Shown: positions 15,874 through 25,164, numbered from the stretch's first letter. The stretch: DNA of 64,000 nt from Carboxylicivirga longa (GCF_050589825.1 NZ_JBNGOZ010000012.1:62001-126000); one strand, 5' to 3'. The notes: a model not told the origin generated them from the letters alone. Translations and numbers: made by a program.

Positions 15874-16305
15874 ATGGTAATAAACGGAACTGATCTGCAC
15901 TTATTTATTGGCGCGGATGCAGCTGAAAAGCACGTAGGTCACGCCAAAAGCCACACCATTGATATGGGCACGGGCGAGATTGACATTAGTAATAAAGATA
16001 CTGGCGGTTGGGATGACTTTCTGGCCGGGCGAAAAAACTGGACGGCGAGCTGCGATGCTATGTTCGACATGGAAGATGCACAGGGCTTTGAGCAAGCTTT
16101 TGATGCGTGGTTGGCAGGTACGCCAGTGCGCCTGGTATCGGCCATTAAAACAGGTGCCAATGCCATTGATACTGGCGCTATGCAGTTGGTAGGTACGGCC
16201 ATTATCACCAGCATTTCATTGTCAAGCGGCGATGGTGAAGCGGTGACTTACAGCGTATCGTACAAGGGAAAAGGCGCATTGGCAAAGGTGGCTGCTATTC
16301 CGTAA
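15874..16305 (+). CDS. Major tail tube protein
   Basis: A 143-aa protein with the TP901-1-type tail tube pattern: INGTDLHLFIG, HTIDMGTGEIDISNKDTGGWDDFLAGRKNWTAS, and a final TAIITSISLSSGDGEAVTYSVSYKGKG. The 'D..GW.....G...W' motif is typical of the family. It is followed by a strong terminator, as expected for a highly expressed structural gene. Confidence 0.88.
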   Translation: MVINGTDLHLFIGADAAEKHVGHAKSHTIDMGTGEIDISNKDTGGWDDFLAGRKNWTASCDAMFDMEDAQGFEQAFDAWLAGTPVRLVSAIKTGANAIDTGAMQLVGTAIITSISLSSGDGEAVTYSVSYKGKGALAKVAAIP

Positions 16306-16326
16306 GGGTGATTAATTGATGGTTGT

Positions 16327-16358
16327 AGCCCCTTTGATACGTCATTGGGGCTTTTTTT
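16327..16358 (+). terminator. Intrinsic terminator after tail tube gene
   Basis: AGCCCC (16327-16332) pairs with GGGGCT (16347-16352), followed by seven T. Located inside the late operon, it would lower expression of the chaperone and tape-measure genes relative to capsid and tail tube. Confidence 0.8.
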
Positions 16359-16369
16359 AATACAAAAAA

Positions 16370-16687
16370 ATGGAAAAGAAAGACGATTTAAACGCGCTCA
16401 ACCCGCAAGTTACAGTGGAGATAGAGGGCAATACCTACATAATTCAGAAGAGTAAACGCGCTCAGATTGTTTGGGAGATGATGTTTAAGAAATCGATTTT
16501 TAAACTTGACCCCACCAACGAGGGCGAAGTGTTTTACCTCCTTTACCAACTTTTGAAGTGCAAGAACAAAAACTTTGATTACAGCTTTGAGAGTTTTATT
16601 GACTTGGCCGATGACGAAAGCACCTTTGATGGCGTGGTGCTGGCCTTTAATAAACTCAATGAGGACGATGAGGTAAAAAAAAAGTAG
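16370..16687 (+). CDS. Tail assembly chaperone, short form (gpG analogue)
   Basis: A 105-aa protein between the tail tube and tape-measure genes, the position of lambda gpG. No strong sequence family is seen, as is usual for this role. The frame ends with GTA AAA AAA AAG TAG. The A AAA AAG heptamer allows a -1 slip into the following frame, giving a 228-aa gpGT-like product. It coats the tape measure during tail assembly. Confidence 0.82.
   Translation: MEKKDDLNALNPQVTVEIEGNTYIIQKSKRAQIVWEMMFKKSIFKLDPTNEGEVFYLLYQLLKCKNKNFDYSFESFIDLADDESTFDGVVLAFNKLNEDDEVKKK
16678..16684 (+). promoter_or_regulatory. Programmed -1 frameshift site A AAA AAG
   Basis: The heptamer is in the correct phase of the upstream frame, immediately before its TAG stop (16685-16687). 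It is the same slippery sequence as in E. coli dnaX. The -1 frame is open from 16684 into the next coding segment without a stop. Confidence 0.85.
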
Positions 16688-17055
16688 ATGAGGGCAACCA
16701 GGAGGTTGACGAGGATAAGCAGATACTGACCATGCAAGACGTGTATGGTATATGTGTGAATACCGGTATCGCTCCCGCTTACTTTTTAGATGAAATTTCG
16801 GAACTGGAAGTTGAGGCTATCATCAAGCAATACTACAATAACCTGAAGCGTGAGATGGAAAATACACGATTCATCATGTTTGCCTCATTGGCTCCTTACT
16901 CCAAAAATTTAAAATTAACCGAAGTGCTAAAGTTTGACTGGGATAACGAAACGGTTGCCCCCGTAAAGCTGACAGAGGAGGAGCGCGAGAAAATAAAGCA
17001 GGAAGGCGCAGCAATACTTAAGCAACTAAAGAAAATGGACCATGGGGAAAGCTAA
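16684..17055 (+). CDS. Tail assembly chaperone extension (gpT analogue, expressed by -1 frameshift)
   Basis: From the slip site this frame gives 123 residues fused to the 105 of the short form. There is an ATG at 16732, but 48 in-frame codon-phase bases before it lack stops, and independent initiation is not needed. The segment includes an acidic linker (EGNQEVDEDKQ) and a helical domain (AYFLDEISELEVEAIIKQYYNNL). In lambda the GT form recruits the tail tube protein to the tape measure. It overlaps the tape-measure start by 14 bp. Confidence 0.82.
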   Translation, partial: VDEGNQEVDEDKQILTMQDVYGICVNTGIAPAYFLDEISELEVEAIIKQYYNNLKREMENTRFIMFASLAPYSKNLKLTEVLKFDWDNETVAPVKLTEEEREKIKQEGAAILKQLKKMDHGES

Positions 17056-19108
17056 ATTTACGTTAACAGCCGAGTTAAAAGCTCAATTCGACGATTTTAA
17101 AAGAGGTTTAGCTAAGGCAACGCGATACAGCAAGCAAAATGCGAAGGCCATAAGTAAATCGTTTAACGGCGTTAATAACTCGCTGGCCAATGTGGCCGGT
17201 GCTATTGGCATTACCTTTGGTGCCCGCGAGCTATTTACCTATGCTCAGGATGCGGTTGAGCTGGCCGGGCAGATTTCGGGTGTTGAGGAGGCCTTTAATA
17301 AGTTGAAAGGCGTTAACATGGACGAGCTGCGCGCACAAACCAAAGGCACAGCCAGCGACTTTCAGTTGATGAAAGCCGCCGTTAAAGCTGCCGAGTTTGG
17401 TATTGATGCCAGTAAGATGCCTCAGCTGATGCAGTTTGCAGCCGTTCAGGCCAATAAAATGGGTGAATCCGTTGATTATATGGTTGAGAGTATTGTAACC
17501 GGTTTGGCCCGTAACTCTATTCCTATTTTGGATAACCTGGGACTTTCATCGACCATGCTTAAGGAAAAGATGAAAGAGACTGGCGATATCAGCTCGGCAG
17601 CCTTGGCCGTTATTAACGAGAAGCTGAAAGCCACCGGCGGCTTAAGTGACAATGCCGGCGTAAGAGCCCAGCAGCTAAAAGCCGATTTTGCCAACCTGAA
17701 AGCTGAGATAGGCAAGGAGCTAACACCGGCTTTTAATGAGCTGTTTGGCCAGCTGAAAGAGAACTTGCCCGATATTATTGATAATGCCAAGGCGGTAGCC
17801 ACATTCATAGCCAATAACTTCGATTTAATACTGAAGCTCACTACGGCCATAGGCGGCTTGGTAATTGCCTTAAATACAGCAAAGGCAGCTCAATCCGCTT
17901 TCAACACGGTAGCAAAAGCGAATCCTTATGTGTTGTTGGCATCGGCTCTGCTGGGTGTGGCGGTGGCCTTGGGTAAGATGAAAAAAGGTTGGGAAGATGC
18001 ACGAAAAGCGCATTACGATTATTATCAGCAAGTCAGAGATAAGACAAAAGACGTATCTCAGCTAAGTGACGAGGAACTTATTAAGGAATCTGTAATAGCA
18101 GCTGAAAAGATAAAAAGAGCAAAAAGAGGGGTGAAAGAAGCTTCATCACTAAAAAGTGATGCACATTGGAATACCCAGCTTAAGAATTATCGAGCTTATT
18201 TGAAGGCCATAAAAGAAGAGTACTTCGCCCGCGATGCTGCCAGAAAAAAAGCCAAAGCCGCCACTAAAGAGCAGCTTGAGAACATTGCCAGCATTGAAGC
18301 TGAGATAAAGGCCTTGCAAGAAAAGCAAAAGACCGCTTCGCTGGAAGAGATTGCCGGCATTAATGACCAGATTGCCGCACTTGAGAAAAAGCTGAAGCTT
18401 TATAAAGATGCCACCAACGAGGTGGATAATTACACGGCCTCAATGGATAGGCTGCAAAGCAAACAAGGTGTAGATGTTGGTTCGCAGGTGAAGTTTAAGA
18501 AAAAAGGCTTTAAAGTAACCAACGATAAGGAGGTGAACCCCTTTGCTTTGGCAGCTATGGATAACCAGGAGCCCAACGAAAAGATACTGGACTACTGGGA
18601 TGAATTGGGCGCACGCATAAGCGATACGGGTGCATTGGTGCAAACCTTCGAAGGAGGTATTAACACACTTTCCGATGCTTTTGTGGACATGTTCGAAACC
18701 GGCGAGGTATCGTTTAAAGGCCTGGTTGTATCTATGCTCGACGGGTTTCGTCAGATAATTAACGGCCTGTTGGCGCAAGCTATTGCGGGTATGATTGCGG
18801 GTGAGTCAAAGAAGGGAATCCTGGGTTTGGCCACTGCCTCAATTGGCCTTGCAGCCATTACAGGCTTGTTCAAATCGAAGGTGCCGGCCTTTGCCAGTGG
18901 TGGTATTGTGTATGGTGAAACACTGGCCCGGGTGGGTGAGTACTCAGGCGCAGCCAGTAACCCAGAAGTGATTGCACCATTAAACAAGCTTAAGCAGCTT
19001 ATTCAGCCCGTTAATGAGGGATTAAGTGGGGATGTTCTTTTCGTGCTGAAAGGCGCTGACTTGTATGGTTCAATCCAGAATTTTGAAACCAAGAAAAGGA
19101 GATTTTAA
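17042..19108 (+). CDS. Tape measure protein
   Basis: A 688-aa helical protein after the frameshifted chaperones. An N-terminal helical region (FTLTAELKAQFDDFKRGLAKATRYSKQNAKAISKSF) leads to a PhageMin_Tail-like domain (residues about 60-240), hydrophobic segments around 260-315, long coiled coils (about 395-470), and a C-terminal TAA-like segment with GEVSFKGLVVSMLDGFRQIINGLLAQAIAGMIAG and ASGGIVYGETLARVGEYSG. At roughly 1.5 Å per residue the tail would be about 100 nm. It sets tail length and is ejected ahead of DNA. Confidence 0.9.
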   Translation: MGKAKFTLTAELKAQFDDFKRGLAKATRYSKQNAKAISKSFNGVNNSLANVAGAIGITFGARELFTYAQDAVELAGQISGVEEAFNKLKGVNMDELRAQTKGTASDFQLMKAAVKAAEFGIDASKMPQLMQFAAVQANKMGESVDYMVESIVTGLARNSIPILDNLGLSSTMLKEKMKETGDISSAALAVINEKLKATGGLSDNAGVRAQQLKADFANLKAEIGKELTPAFNELFGQLKENLPDIIDNAKAVATFIANNFDLILKLTTAIGGLVIALNTAKAAQSAFNTVAKANPYVLLASALLGVAVALGKMKKGWEDARKAHYDYYQQVRDKTKDVSQLSDEELIKESVIAAEKIKRAKRGVKEASSLKSDAHWNTQLKNYRAYLKAIKEEYFARDAARKKAKAATKEQLENIASIEAEIKALQEKQKTASLEEIAGINDQIAALEKKLKLYKDATNEVDNYTASMDRLQSKQGVDVGSQVKFKKKGFKVTNDKEVNPFALAAMDNQEPNEKILDYWDELGARISDTGALVQTFEGGINTLSDAFVDMFETGEVSFKGLVVSMLDGFRQIINGLLAQAIAGMIAGESKKGILGLATASIGLAAITGLFKSKVPAFASGGIVYGETLARVGEYSGAASNPEVIAPLNKLKQLIQPVNEGLSGDVLFVLKGADLYGSIQNFETKKRRF

Positions 19109-21153
19109 TGTACGGACTAGAGCTATTTTATGAGTGGAAGTCGAAGAATGGCATTTCTAATCGAGTTGAGATACGTGATGCTTCCAAGGCAACTGACAGT
19201 GGTGCTTTAGAGGTTTATTCAGGATATGAGCCATTTAGAGTGGAATACCCTGAAGTAAAGCTAGGGTATGAGCCTATACGCAGCTGTGGCGCTACTTTAA
19301 CTTTTGTATATAAAGGCAGTGAAGGGTATTTGGATAATTTTTTCACCTCGGAATTAAAGCGATTTAAGGTTGTGCATTACCGTGATGGAGCTGTGAATTT
19401 TATCGGTTATTTGAATACCGAGCTGTACGAAGAAGATTATTCTATAAGTACCGAGGTAGGGGTTGAGGTTATGCTGACTGCTAATAATGGGTTTTCAATC
19501 ACAGATCGGCTAAATTACATTCAGGATAATGGGGATTATTATTATGGTATTGATAATATCAGGGATGTTTTCGCTCGCATTTTCAATGCTATTGGCTTGG
19601 AGTATGAGAACCTGTATTTGACCACACTTTTTGATTTAGTCATTGATGATGAGCAGGGCACTTTATCAAGTAATTACCTTGCTGATGAGTATATTAATAA
19701 CGCTAACTGGATTGATGAGGACTTTGAAACATCGAGTATAAGAGAGGTGCTTGAAAATATACTGATTGCTAATGGTGTGTACCTGATAACCAAGGAGGAT
19801 GATATATACATATTACCCATTGAGAGGCAGGCAAAGGCGAACTCAGCAAATAGCTTTTATCACTACATTTTGCCTGATTTATCCAAACAGGGCAACAAGA
19901 ATGTAGATCTGAGTGCAGTAGAAATTAGTGCAATTGGTTATCGTGGAACTGGACAAGGGAAGAGTAAATTAACGGCTATAAATAGTCAAGATCTTGAGTA
20001 TGACCCATATTGCATAGAATATATATTTGATGGTGTGGTAGGGGATGTTGGTAAATATTTGAATAAAACCGGCAACAGTAATTACCCTCATAAGGAATTC
20101 CCATGGTCAACAGAAAATTATTCGCATCATGTTAACTACATCAATTACAATGTGTATGATTCGCAATTTGTAATGGCATACCCTGATGATGAAGGCTTGG
20201 GTAAAGCGGAGTATTATTTTGAATGGGCTCCGCCTGCGGATAATACACAAGTACCGGTGTTGGAATCGAAGCAGCAGCCAATTCATTTAATGAATGGTAG
20301 TAATATAAGGATAGGGTTTCGATTTTATTATCAAACCGCAGATAGTTGGATGAATAATGCGGATGATGGTATATCAGATGGATATTTCCCAAAGGTTACA
20401 TTTGCTTTGAAATGTGGTGATAAATTTTACAATCGTGATACTAATACGCTTGAAGATAAACCGCAATATCTGTTTGCAAGCCCTCCAGAAAACTTCCAAC
20501 TACCAAGAAGAAATGGGTGTGATATGATGTTAGATGCAGAAGTCGATTTTAATTTTTTTGTTGGTGAGAATAGCGCTACTGCATATAATGGGCAGCCTTT
20601 AAGTGTGGTTATTAGCAGTTCCGTTTGGACAGGATCGTTTAATTTTTCATCACCATTACCTGATAAGTTGAGAATCTACGACATTTCAATTGACATTGTT
20701 GATACAACGGCAAGCTTTTATAACACTGACCTGAGTTCGTTGGTAAAATCAAGCGAATTAAAATTAGATTCAAGCTACAAAAATAAAGGACATAAAATAG
20801 AGACACGGATAGGTACACTGCTAAAGGAGCCTGATTTTAAGGTTTCAAATCCAAATCAGCGGGGTGCAATATTTCACTCTGCTGATGGCATCAATTTCTT
20901 TGCAATTACCACCTTTCAAAAAGATGGCATTAGTGCATCTTCTTCAGAATACTGGGTATTAAAACAAATTGTGGATAACTATGCTACACCCTGTAATGTA
21001 CTGAAGGTTAGGCTTAATACTTTTGACATGCTTAGGCCGGTGAAAGATACATCTTACCTGGGTAACTGCATTATGGTGGCAGCAGGTGGCGTAATAGATT
21101 ACCAGGACGACACTATTCATACTACGCTTCAGGAAGTAAAACCGATGACATGA
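19108..21153 (+). CDS. Distal tail / baseplate protein (putative)
   Basis: A 681-aa protein between tape measure and fibre, the position of distal tail (Dit/Tal-like) proteins. The first 160 residues are beta-rich (VEIRDASKATDSGALEVYSGYEPFRVEYPEVKLGYEPI), and the rest has no motif I recognise. The start overlaps the tape-measure stop (TAATG). Codon use is more AT-rich than the capsid genes. Assignment rests on position and length. Confidence 0.62.
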   Translation: MYGLELFYEWKSKNGISNRVEIRDASKATDSGALEVYSGYEPFRVEYPEVKLGYEPIRSCGATLTFVYKGSEGYLDNFFTSELKRFKVVHYRDGAVNFIGYLNTELYEEDYSISTEVGVEVMLTANNGFSITDRLNYIQDNGDYYYGIDNIRDVFARIFNAIGLEYENLYLTTLFDLVIDDEQGTLSSNYLADEYINNANWIDEDFETSSIREVLENILIANGVYLITKEDDIYILPIERQAKANSANSFYHYILPDLSKQGNKNVDLSAVEISAIGYRGTGQGKSKLTAINSQDLEYDPYCIEYIFDGVVGDVGKYLNKTGNSNYPHKEFPWSTENYSHHVNYINYNVYDSQFVMAYPDDEGLGKAEYYFEWAPPADNTQVPVLESKQQPIHLMNGSNIRIGFRFYYQTADSWMNNADDGISDGYFPKVTFALKCGDKFYNRDTNTLEDKPQYLFASPPENFQLPRRNGCDMMLDAEVDFNFFVGENSATAYNGQPLSVVISSSVWTGSFNFSSPLPDKLRIYDISIDIVDTTASFYNTDLSSLVKSSELKLDSSYKNKGHKIETRIGTLLKEPDFKVSNPNQRGAIFHSADGINFFAITTFQKDGISASSSEYWVLKQIVDNYATPCNVLKVRLNTFDMLRPVKDTSYLGNCIMVAAGGVIDYQDDTIHTTLQEVKPMT

Positions 21154-22838
21154 TATTTAGGCAAACATTAAAAACTAAGGAATACGGCAGGAATGGGCGG
21201 ATCTATGGTAAAGCAGGGGGTAGACCTTCATTAGGCACTGGGGTGTCCAATAGCTCGGGAGCTTCCTGGCTCGATCAGTTCTTTACCTACGACGAGGTGA
21301 ATGATGCGTTAATTGTCAACAAATCATTCGCCTCAACCGGCGAGGTTATGGCCTACGCTGCCGGTGCAGATATACCCAGTATTTGGGATGCCATGCCCGT
21401 GGCCACCGCCGCCACATTGGGCGGTATAAAAGTAGGCAGCGGCCTTGCCATAGATGCGAATGGCATTTTGTCGGTTGATGGCAGCGTGGGTGGTGCATCT
21501 ACATGGGGCGAGCTGGCCGATAAACCCACATGGCTGGCGCATGGTACGCAAGCACTATTTGAAGCAGGGCACGGGCACGACTGGGGGAAGATAACAGGCA
21601 AGCCGGCCACTTATGCGCCATCGGCTCACGCCCATAGTTGGAGTAGCATTACAGGCAAGCCCAGTACATTCACCCCATCGGCACATACACACACAATAAG
21701 TCACGTTACAGGCCTACAAAGCGCACTGGATGGTAAGGCAGCAGTGGGGCACAATCACAATAGCAGCTATCATCCGCTGGGTGGCGGTTCAGCAACCGAC
21801 TTTAGCGTTCGCAACCTGAACATCTATGGCGAGGTGTCGCAGATAAACAGCGGAACCATCATCATCGACGATGCACTGCTTAAGTTGAACAACGGCAACA
21901 GCCTTGTTGACTCAGGCTTGATAATCGACAATGGGGTTGACGATAAGGCGCGAATATTCTTTAGAGCCAGCACAGGCCGCTGGGTGTTTGGCGACAACGA
22001 TGTGTACAATAACATTGCCAGCGAGGCATGGGTAACAGCCAACTTTAATAAGTACACGCACCCGGCCAGCCACCCGGCATCGATGATTACAGAGGATAGC
22101 TCACACCGTTTTATTACCGACACAGAGCGCAGCCAGTGGAGCACGGCTTACAACTGGGGCAATTGGAGTACCGGTGTAACTAAGGCTTTTGTGGATGCTC
22201 TTAATGTGGATGCTGATACCTTAGATAGCTATCATGCAAGTGCTTTCCCAAAAAAGGCGGAGAATGCAGTTATTGCAGGGAGTTGGACGTTTAATAATAT
22301 GATAACTGGGAGTAATGGTAAAGCCCTTCTTCACAGCAATCAATTTGGTGGCTATTTTCAATTAAAAGACAGTAGCGGTGTAAAAAGTCTCACTATACGA
22401 GGATATAGCCACAACAATTTTAATCTACCAGTTAGAATTGGGGATGGTAATATCCCCACCGAAGCTCTTGATGTGTCTGGCAACATCCTTGCCTCTGGCG
22501 AAGTAACCGCCTACTCCGACATTCGCCTAAAGAGCAACTTCAAGCTCATCCGCAACCCATTACAGCGCATTAATCAACTCAAGGGCTGCACTTACCTCAA
22601 AGATGGAGAGCGCAGAGCAGGACTTATCGCGCAGCACGTACAGCGAGTACTCCCCGAAGCGGTGCATGGAGGCGGTAAAGACCGCTATCTATCAATCAAC
22701 AATGCAGGTGTAACAGGCTTGCTAGTTGAGGGAATTAAGGCGGTGAATAGGCGTACAGAGAGCAATACTGAGCGCATTGAGCGACTTGAGAGAGAGAATA
22801 GGGATTTGAAACAGAAACTTAATAAACTAATAATATAA
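21150..22838 (+). CDS. Tail fibre with C-terminal S74 intramolecular chaperone
   Basis: A 562-aa fibre. Residues about 120-205 contain His/Gly-rich repeats (WSSITGKPSTF, HAHSWSSITGKP, HTHTISHVTGLQ) typical of trimeric phage fibre shafts. Residues about 450-562 are a peptidase S74 domain, YSDIRLKSN with the catalytic S456 and K461, DGERRAGLIAQHVQRVLPEAV, and a terminal coiled coil ending in KLNKLII. S74 domains fold the trimer and then cut themselves off. The mature receptor-binding part would be residues 1 to about 455. 4-bp overlap upstream. Confidence 0.9.
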   Translation: MIFRQTLKTKEYGRNGRIYGKAGGRPSLGTGVSNSSGASWLDQFFTYDEVNDALIVNKSFASTGEVMAYAAGADIPSIWDAMPVATAATLGGIKVGSGLAIDANGILSVDGSVGGASTWGELADKPTWLAHGTQALFEAGHGHDWGKITGKPATYAPSAHAHSWSSITGKPSTFTPSAHTHTISHVTGLQSALDGKAAVGHNHNSSYHPLGGGSATDFSVRNLNIYGEVSQINSGTIIIDDALLKLNNGNSLVDSGLIIDNGVDDKARIFFRASTGRWVFGDNDVYNNIASEAWVTANFNKYTHPASHPASMITEDSSHRFITDTERSQWSTAYNWGNWSTGVTKAFVDALNVDADTLDSYHASAFPKKAENAVIAGSWTFNNMITGSNGKALLHSNQFGGYFQLKDSSGVKSLTIRGYSHNNFNLPVRIGDGNIPTEALDVSGNILASGEVTAYSDIRLKSNFKLIRNPLQRINQLKGCTYLKDGERRAGLIAQHVQRVLPEAVHGGGKDRYLSINNAGVTGLLVEGIKAVNRRTESNTERIERLERENRDLKQKLNKLII

Positions 22839-23878
22839 TGGCAGTACTACCCGAAGTTGGCATAACAACTACAATGGTAAGAAATGCACTTGGTGCTTCG
22901 AGCAATAAGGTTACGGATCTGTGTTCAAGTAGTAATATTAACAGGTACTCTAAGAGAAAACCTATACGTTACGAAAGTTCAAACCCAGACAAGTGGTATA
23001 GTGGCAATGACAATTGGTATAGCCTGTATGTGCCTGGTTATAATGGCACAGACACACAAGAGTGGAGCTACAGAAAGCCGCTGGGGGGGGTTGATTCCCC
23101 TTACCGCATGGGGCACTTTCGCGGATACTATCACGGTGCTGAATATCCTGTTGTGGTACCATATGCATCTATTGGTCAAGCTATTAATAGAAATGGGCAT
23201 GAGTTTGTTGCCTTTGCCCCAATAACGTCAGATACGCAGGTTACTATTGCTGATTTGGGGTTGGGTCTTGGTGTAGAGATAAGGGACGCTGCGGATGACA
23301 GCCTTATCAATTGGGCATCCGCCCCTGTTGGTGAAGCTAGTGTAAATATTAACCTTGAGAACTATGTAAACCTCAATGAGGTCAATGTAAGATTTTTTCT
23401 TGCAGATGGTGCAAAGTTGTTTGAAGGTGCAAATACCGGGGTTTCAAGATACAGCTTACCCAGAGGATCTAAGACGAATGAGATACCTCTTACTGTTAAT
23501 AGTTTTTGGAATAACATTCCCGTTACAGGTGGTGATCAAGACAGTCCTTACCTTGAAACCTTTACAGTTTACCAGACAGCCCCTGGGGAGGATAGGGTTA
23601 GGATCAACGTAAAACCTCGCGGCTATTACGGTACACTCAACGTTGTTATCCGAGAAAACAACGCCAATCAGGTAAAAGTTGGTGACTTTGACCTTAATAT
23701 TATTAATGGAAATACTGCTTATGAATTTGTGAGAGATTTAAGTGCATCTCATCATTTTCAACCTGACTTATCTTACAAAGCCGCAGCTACATGGAAGAAT
23801 GTTGCTGGAGTAGACCCAAACCTTCAAGTTGGATACTTCGAGTTTTTCCCATTCGCACTCAACCCCCTATTTATATAA
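22838..23878 (+). CDS. Phage structural protein downstream of fibre
   Basis: A 346-aa beta-rich protein with an N-terminal segment MAVLPEVGITTTMVRNALGA, and NINRYSKRKPIRYE, a pattern I associate with structural proteins of Bacteroidota phages; no function is established. The centre has aromatic WYSGNDNWYSLYVPGYNG and a later region resembling Ig-like strands (TFTVYQTAPGEDRVRINVKPRGYYG). A run of eight G at 23083-23090 lies in the coding frame. It is likely part of the adhesion apparatus. Confidence 0.6.
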   Translation: MAVLPEVGITTTMVRNALGASSNKVTDLCSSSNINRYSKRKPIRYESSNPDKWYSGNDNWYSLYVPGYNGTDTQEWSYRKPLGGVDSPYRMGHFRGYYHGAEYPVVVPYASIGQAINRNGHEFVAFAPITSDTQVTIADLGLGLGVEIRDAADDSLINWASAPVGEASVNINLENYVNLNEVNVRFFLADGAKLFEGANTGVSRYSLPRGSKTNEIPLTVNSFWNNIPVTGGDQDSPYLETFTVYQTAPGEDRVRINVKPRGYYGTLNVVIRENNANQVKVGDFDLNIINGNTAYEFVRDLSASHHFQPDLSYKAAATWKNVAGVDPNLQVGYFEFFPFALNPLFI

Positions 23879-23897
23879 ATCAACTAAAAAAATAATC

Positions 23898-24197
23898 ATG
23901 AAAGTAAATTTTAACAGAAATTTGAAAGCCCTTAACGGCAACGATCTGACCGAACCAATTGAAGGTGGCGGTAAAAAAGTAGTAACGCTTAAAGATGTCT
24001 GCGCCTCGGCCTTGGCCAACAAGCAGGAGGGCGACGAATTAGAGAAGCTGAAAGCCTACAAACTGGCCGTGGACATTGCCACCAGTACCAAGGCTATTGA
24101 GGTAAGTGTAGAACAAGTGGCGGAAATTAAGAAGGCATTGAAGCCTTACCCGGTGCTGTACTGCGGGCAGGCGTGTATGATGCTTGAGGAAAATTGA
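23898..24197 (+). CDS. Small conserved phage protein
   Basis: A 99-aa protein starting MKVNFNRNLKALNG. A short beta start is followed by a helical region (KDVCASALANKQEGDELEKLKAYKLAVDIATS) and VEQVAEIKKALKPYPVLYCGQACMMLE. I do not recognise a named family. An in-frame ATG at 23829 lies inside the previous gene and is not preferred. It is the last gene before the lysis region. Confidence 0.6.
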   Translation: MKVNFNRNLKALNGNDLTEPIEGGGKKVVTLKDVCASALANKQEGDELEKLKAYKLAVDIATSTKAIEVSVEQVAEIKKALKPYPVLYCGQACMMLEEN

Positions 24198-24240
24198 AAA
24201 AGTATCAAGACATAAGTATCAAGATTTAAAACCAATTTAA

Positions 24241-25164
24241 ATGAAAACATTCTTTAAAATTTTCAAGCTGGAATTAGTATGGATACCGGCGGGGATCCTG
24301 CTATTTTTCCTTTTCAACTGGCTATTAAGAGATGTAGCCGGTATTAAGTTAGTAACCAACTTTTTTGGTGAAGTCGATTATATCGCATTAGGTGTTGTTC
24401 GCGCTTTGGTATCTGCCGGCGTGGCATGGATCATCTTAAGAATCATGTTACCCAATGTGTTTAAGAATATCATTGCCGACTATTATACCGGATTTAAGAC
24501 CTTGCAGCCCGAATTGAAGTATAAGCTAAGCACGGCCTTGATCATTGGCTTTCTGCTGGCGGCTACCATGGCCGTTAATGGGCAGGTATATAATTATAAT
24601 CAGTTTGATAGGTTGGAGCATCCGGCATTTGCTCACCTGGATATTATTAAGCTCACACCGGAGCAATATAATACGCTGAGTGGTGATGCCGTGCGTGAGA
24701 TACTTACCTATAACCTCATGCAGCAGGTAGGCGTTAAGGAAGTGACAACGAACAGAAGCCCTATCATCGACGAATACGCCAAAAGAGTAGGCTTTAAGCC
24801 TGAGCAGCGTATAGCATGGTGTGCGGCCAAGTCATCGTTTAACTATTCGATACTATCTATACCCAACCCCAATAGTGCGTGGTCGCCTAATTTCGCAAAG
24901 GATAAGGATGTGATATGGTACCGCTCGCAAGGATTCAAGCGCAATCGTACTCAGTTTAAAACAGGCGATGCAGCTACCTTTTACTACGACCGCCTTGGGC
25001 GTGTTGGTCATGTTGGTGAGATACTACGACTAGACCGGCATGGCTACGTGGTAACGCACGAAGGAAATAGCAACAATAACGGAAGCCGTGTTGGCGATCA
25101 GGTGGTTATTCATAAGCGACGATTAAGAAGTATTTACGCCGTTTCGCGGTACATAAAGGATTGA
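24241..25164 (+). CDS. Membrane-anchored lysis protein: N-terminal transmembrane helices fused to CHAP/NlpC-like hydrolase
   Basis: A 307-aa protein. Three hydrophobic segments are visible at about 13-28, 47-70 and 97-113. The C-terminal half has a cysteine-peptidase layout: AWCAAKSSF with C194, GRVGHVGEI with H257 and THEGNSN with H273/E274/N276, resembling CHAP amidases/endopeptidases that cut peptidoglycan peptides. It lies in the lysis position after the tail genes. The arrangement combines a holin-like membrane part with an endolysin-like domain; whether the membrane part forms a hole is not known. Confidence 0.72.
   Translation: MKTFFKIFKLELVWIPAGILLFFLFNWLLRDVAGIKLVTNFFGEVDYIALGVVRALVSAGVAWIILRIMLPNVFKNIIADYYTGFKTLQPELKYKLSTALIIGFLLAATMAVNGQVYNYNQFDRLEHPAFAHLDIIKLTPEQYNTLSGDAVREILTYNLMQQVGVKEVTTNRSPIIDEYAKRVGFKPEQRIAWCAAKSSFNYSILSIPNPNSAWSPNFAKDKDVIWYRSQGFKRNRTQFKTGDAATFYYDRLGRVGHVGEILRLDRHGYVVTHEGNSNNNGSRVGDQVVIHKRRLRSIYAVSRYIKD

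Noticed and set aside
21510..21790. Tandem DNA repeats in the fibre gene as a CRISPR-like array
   Set aside because: The repeats are in frame and encode the His/Gly-rich fibre shaft; spacing and sequence vary as in protein repeats.
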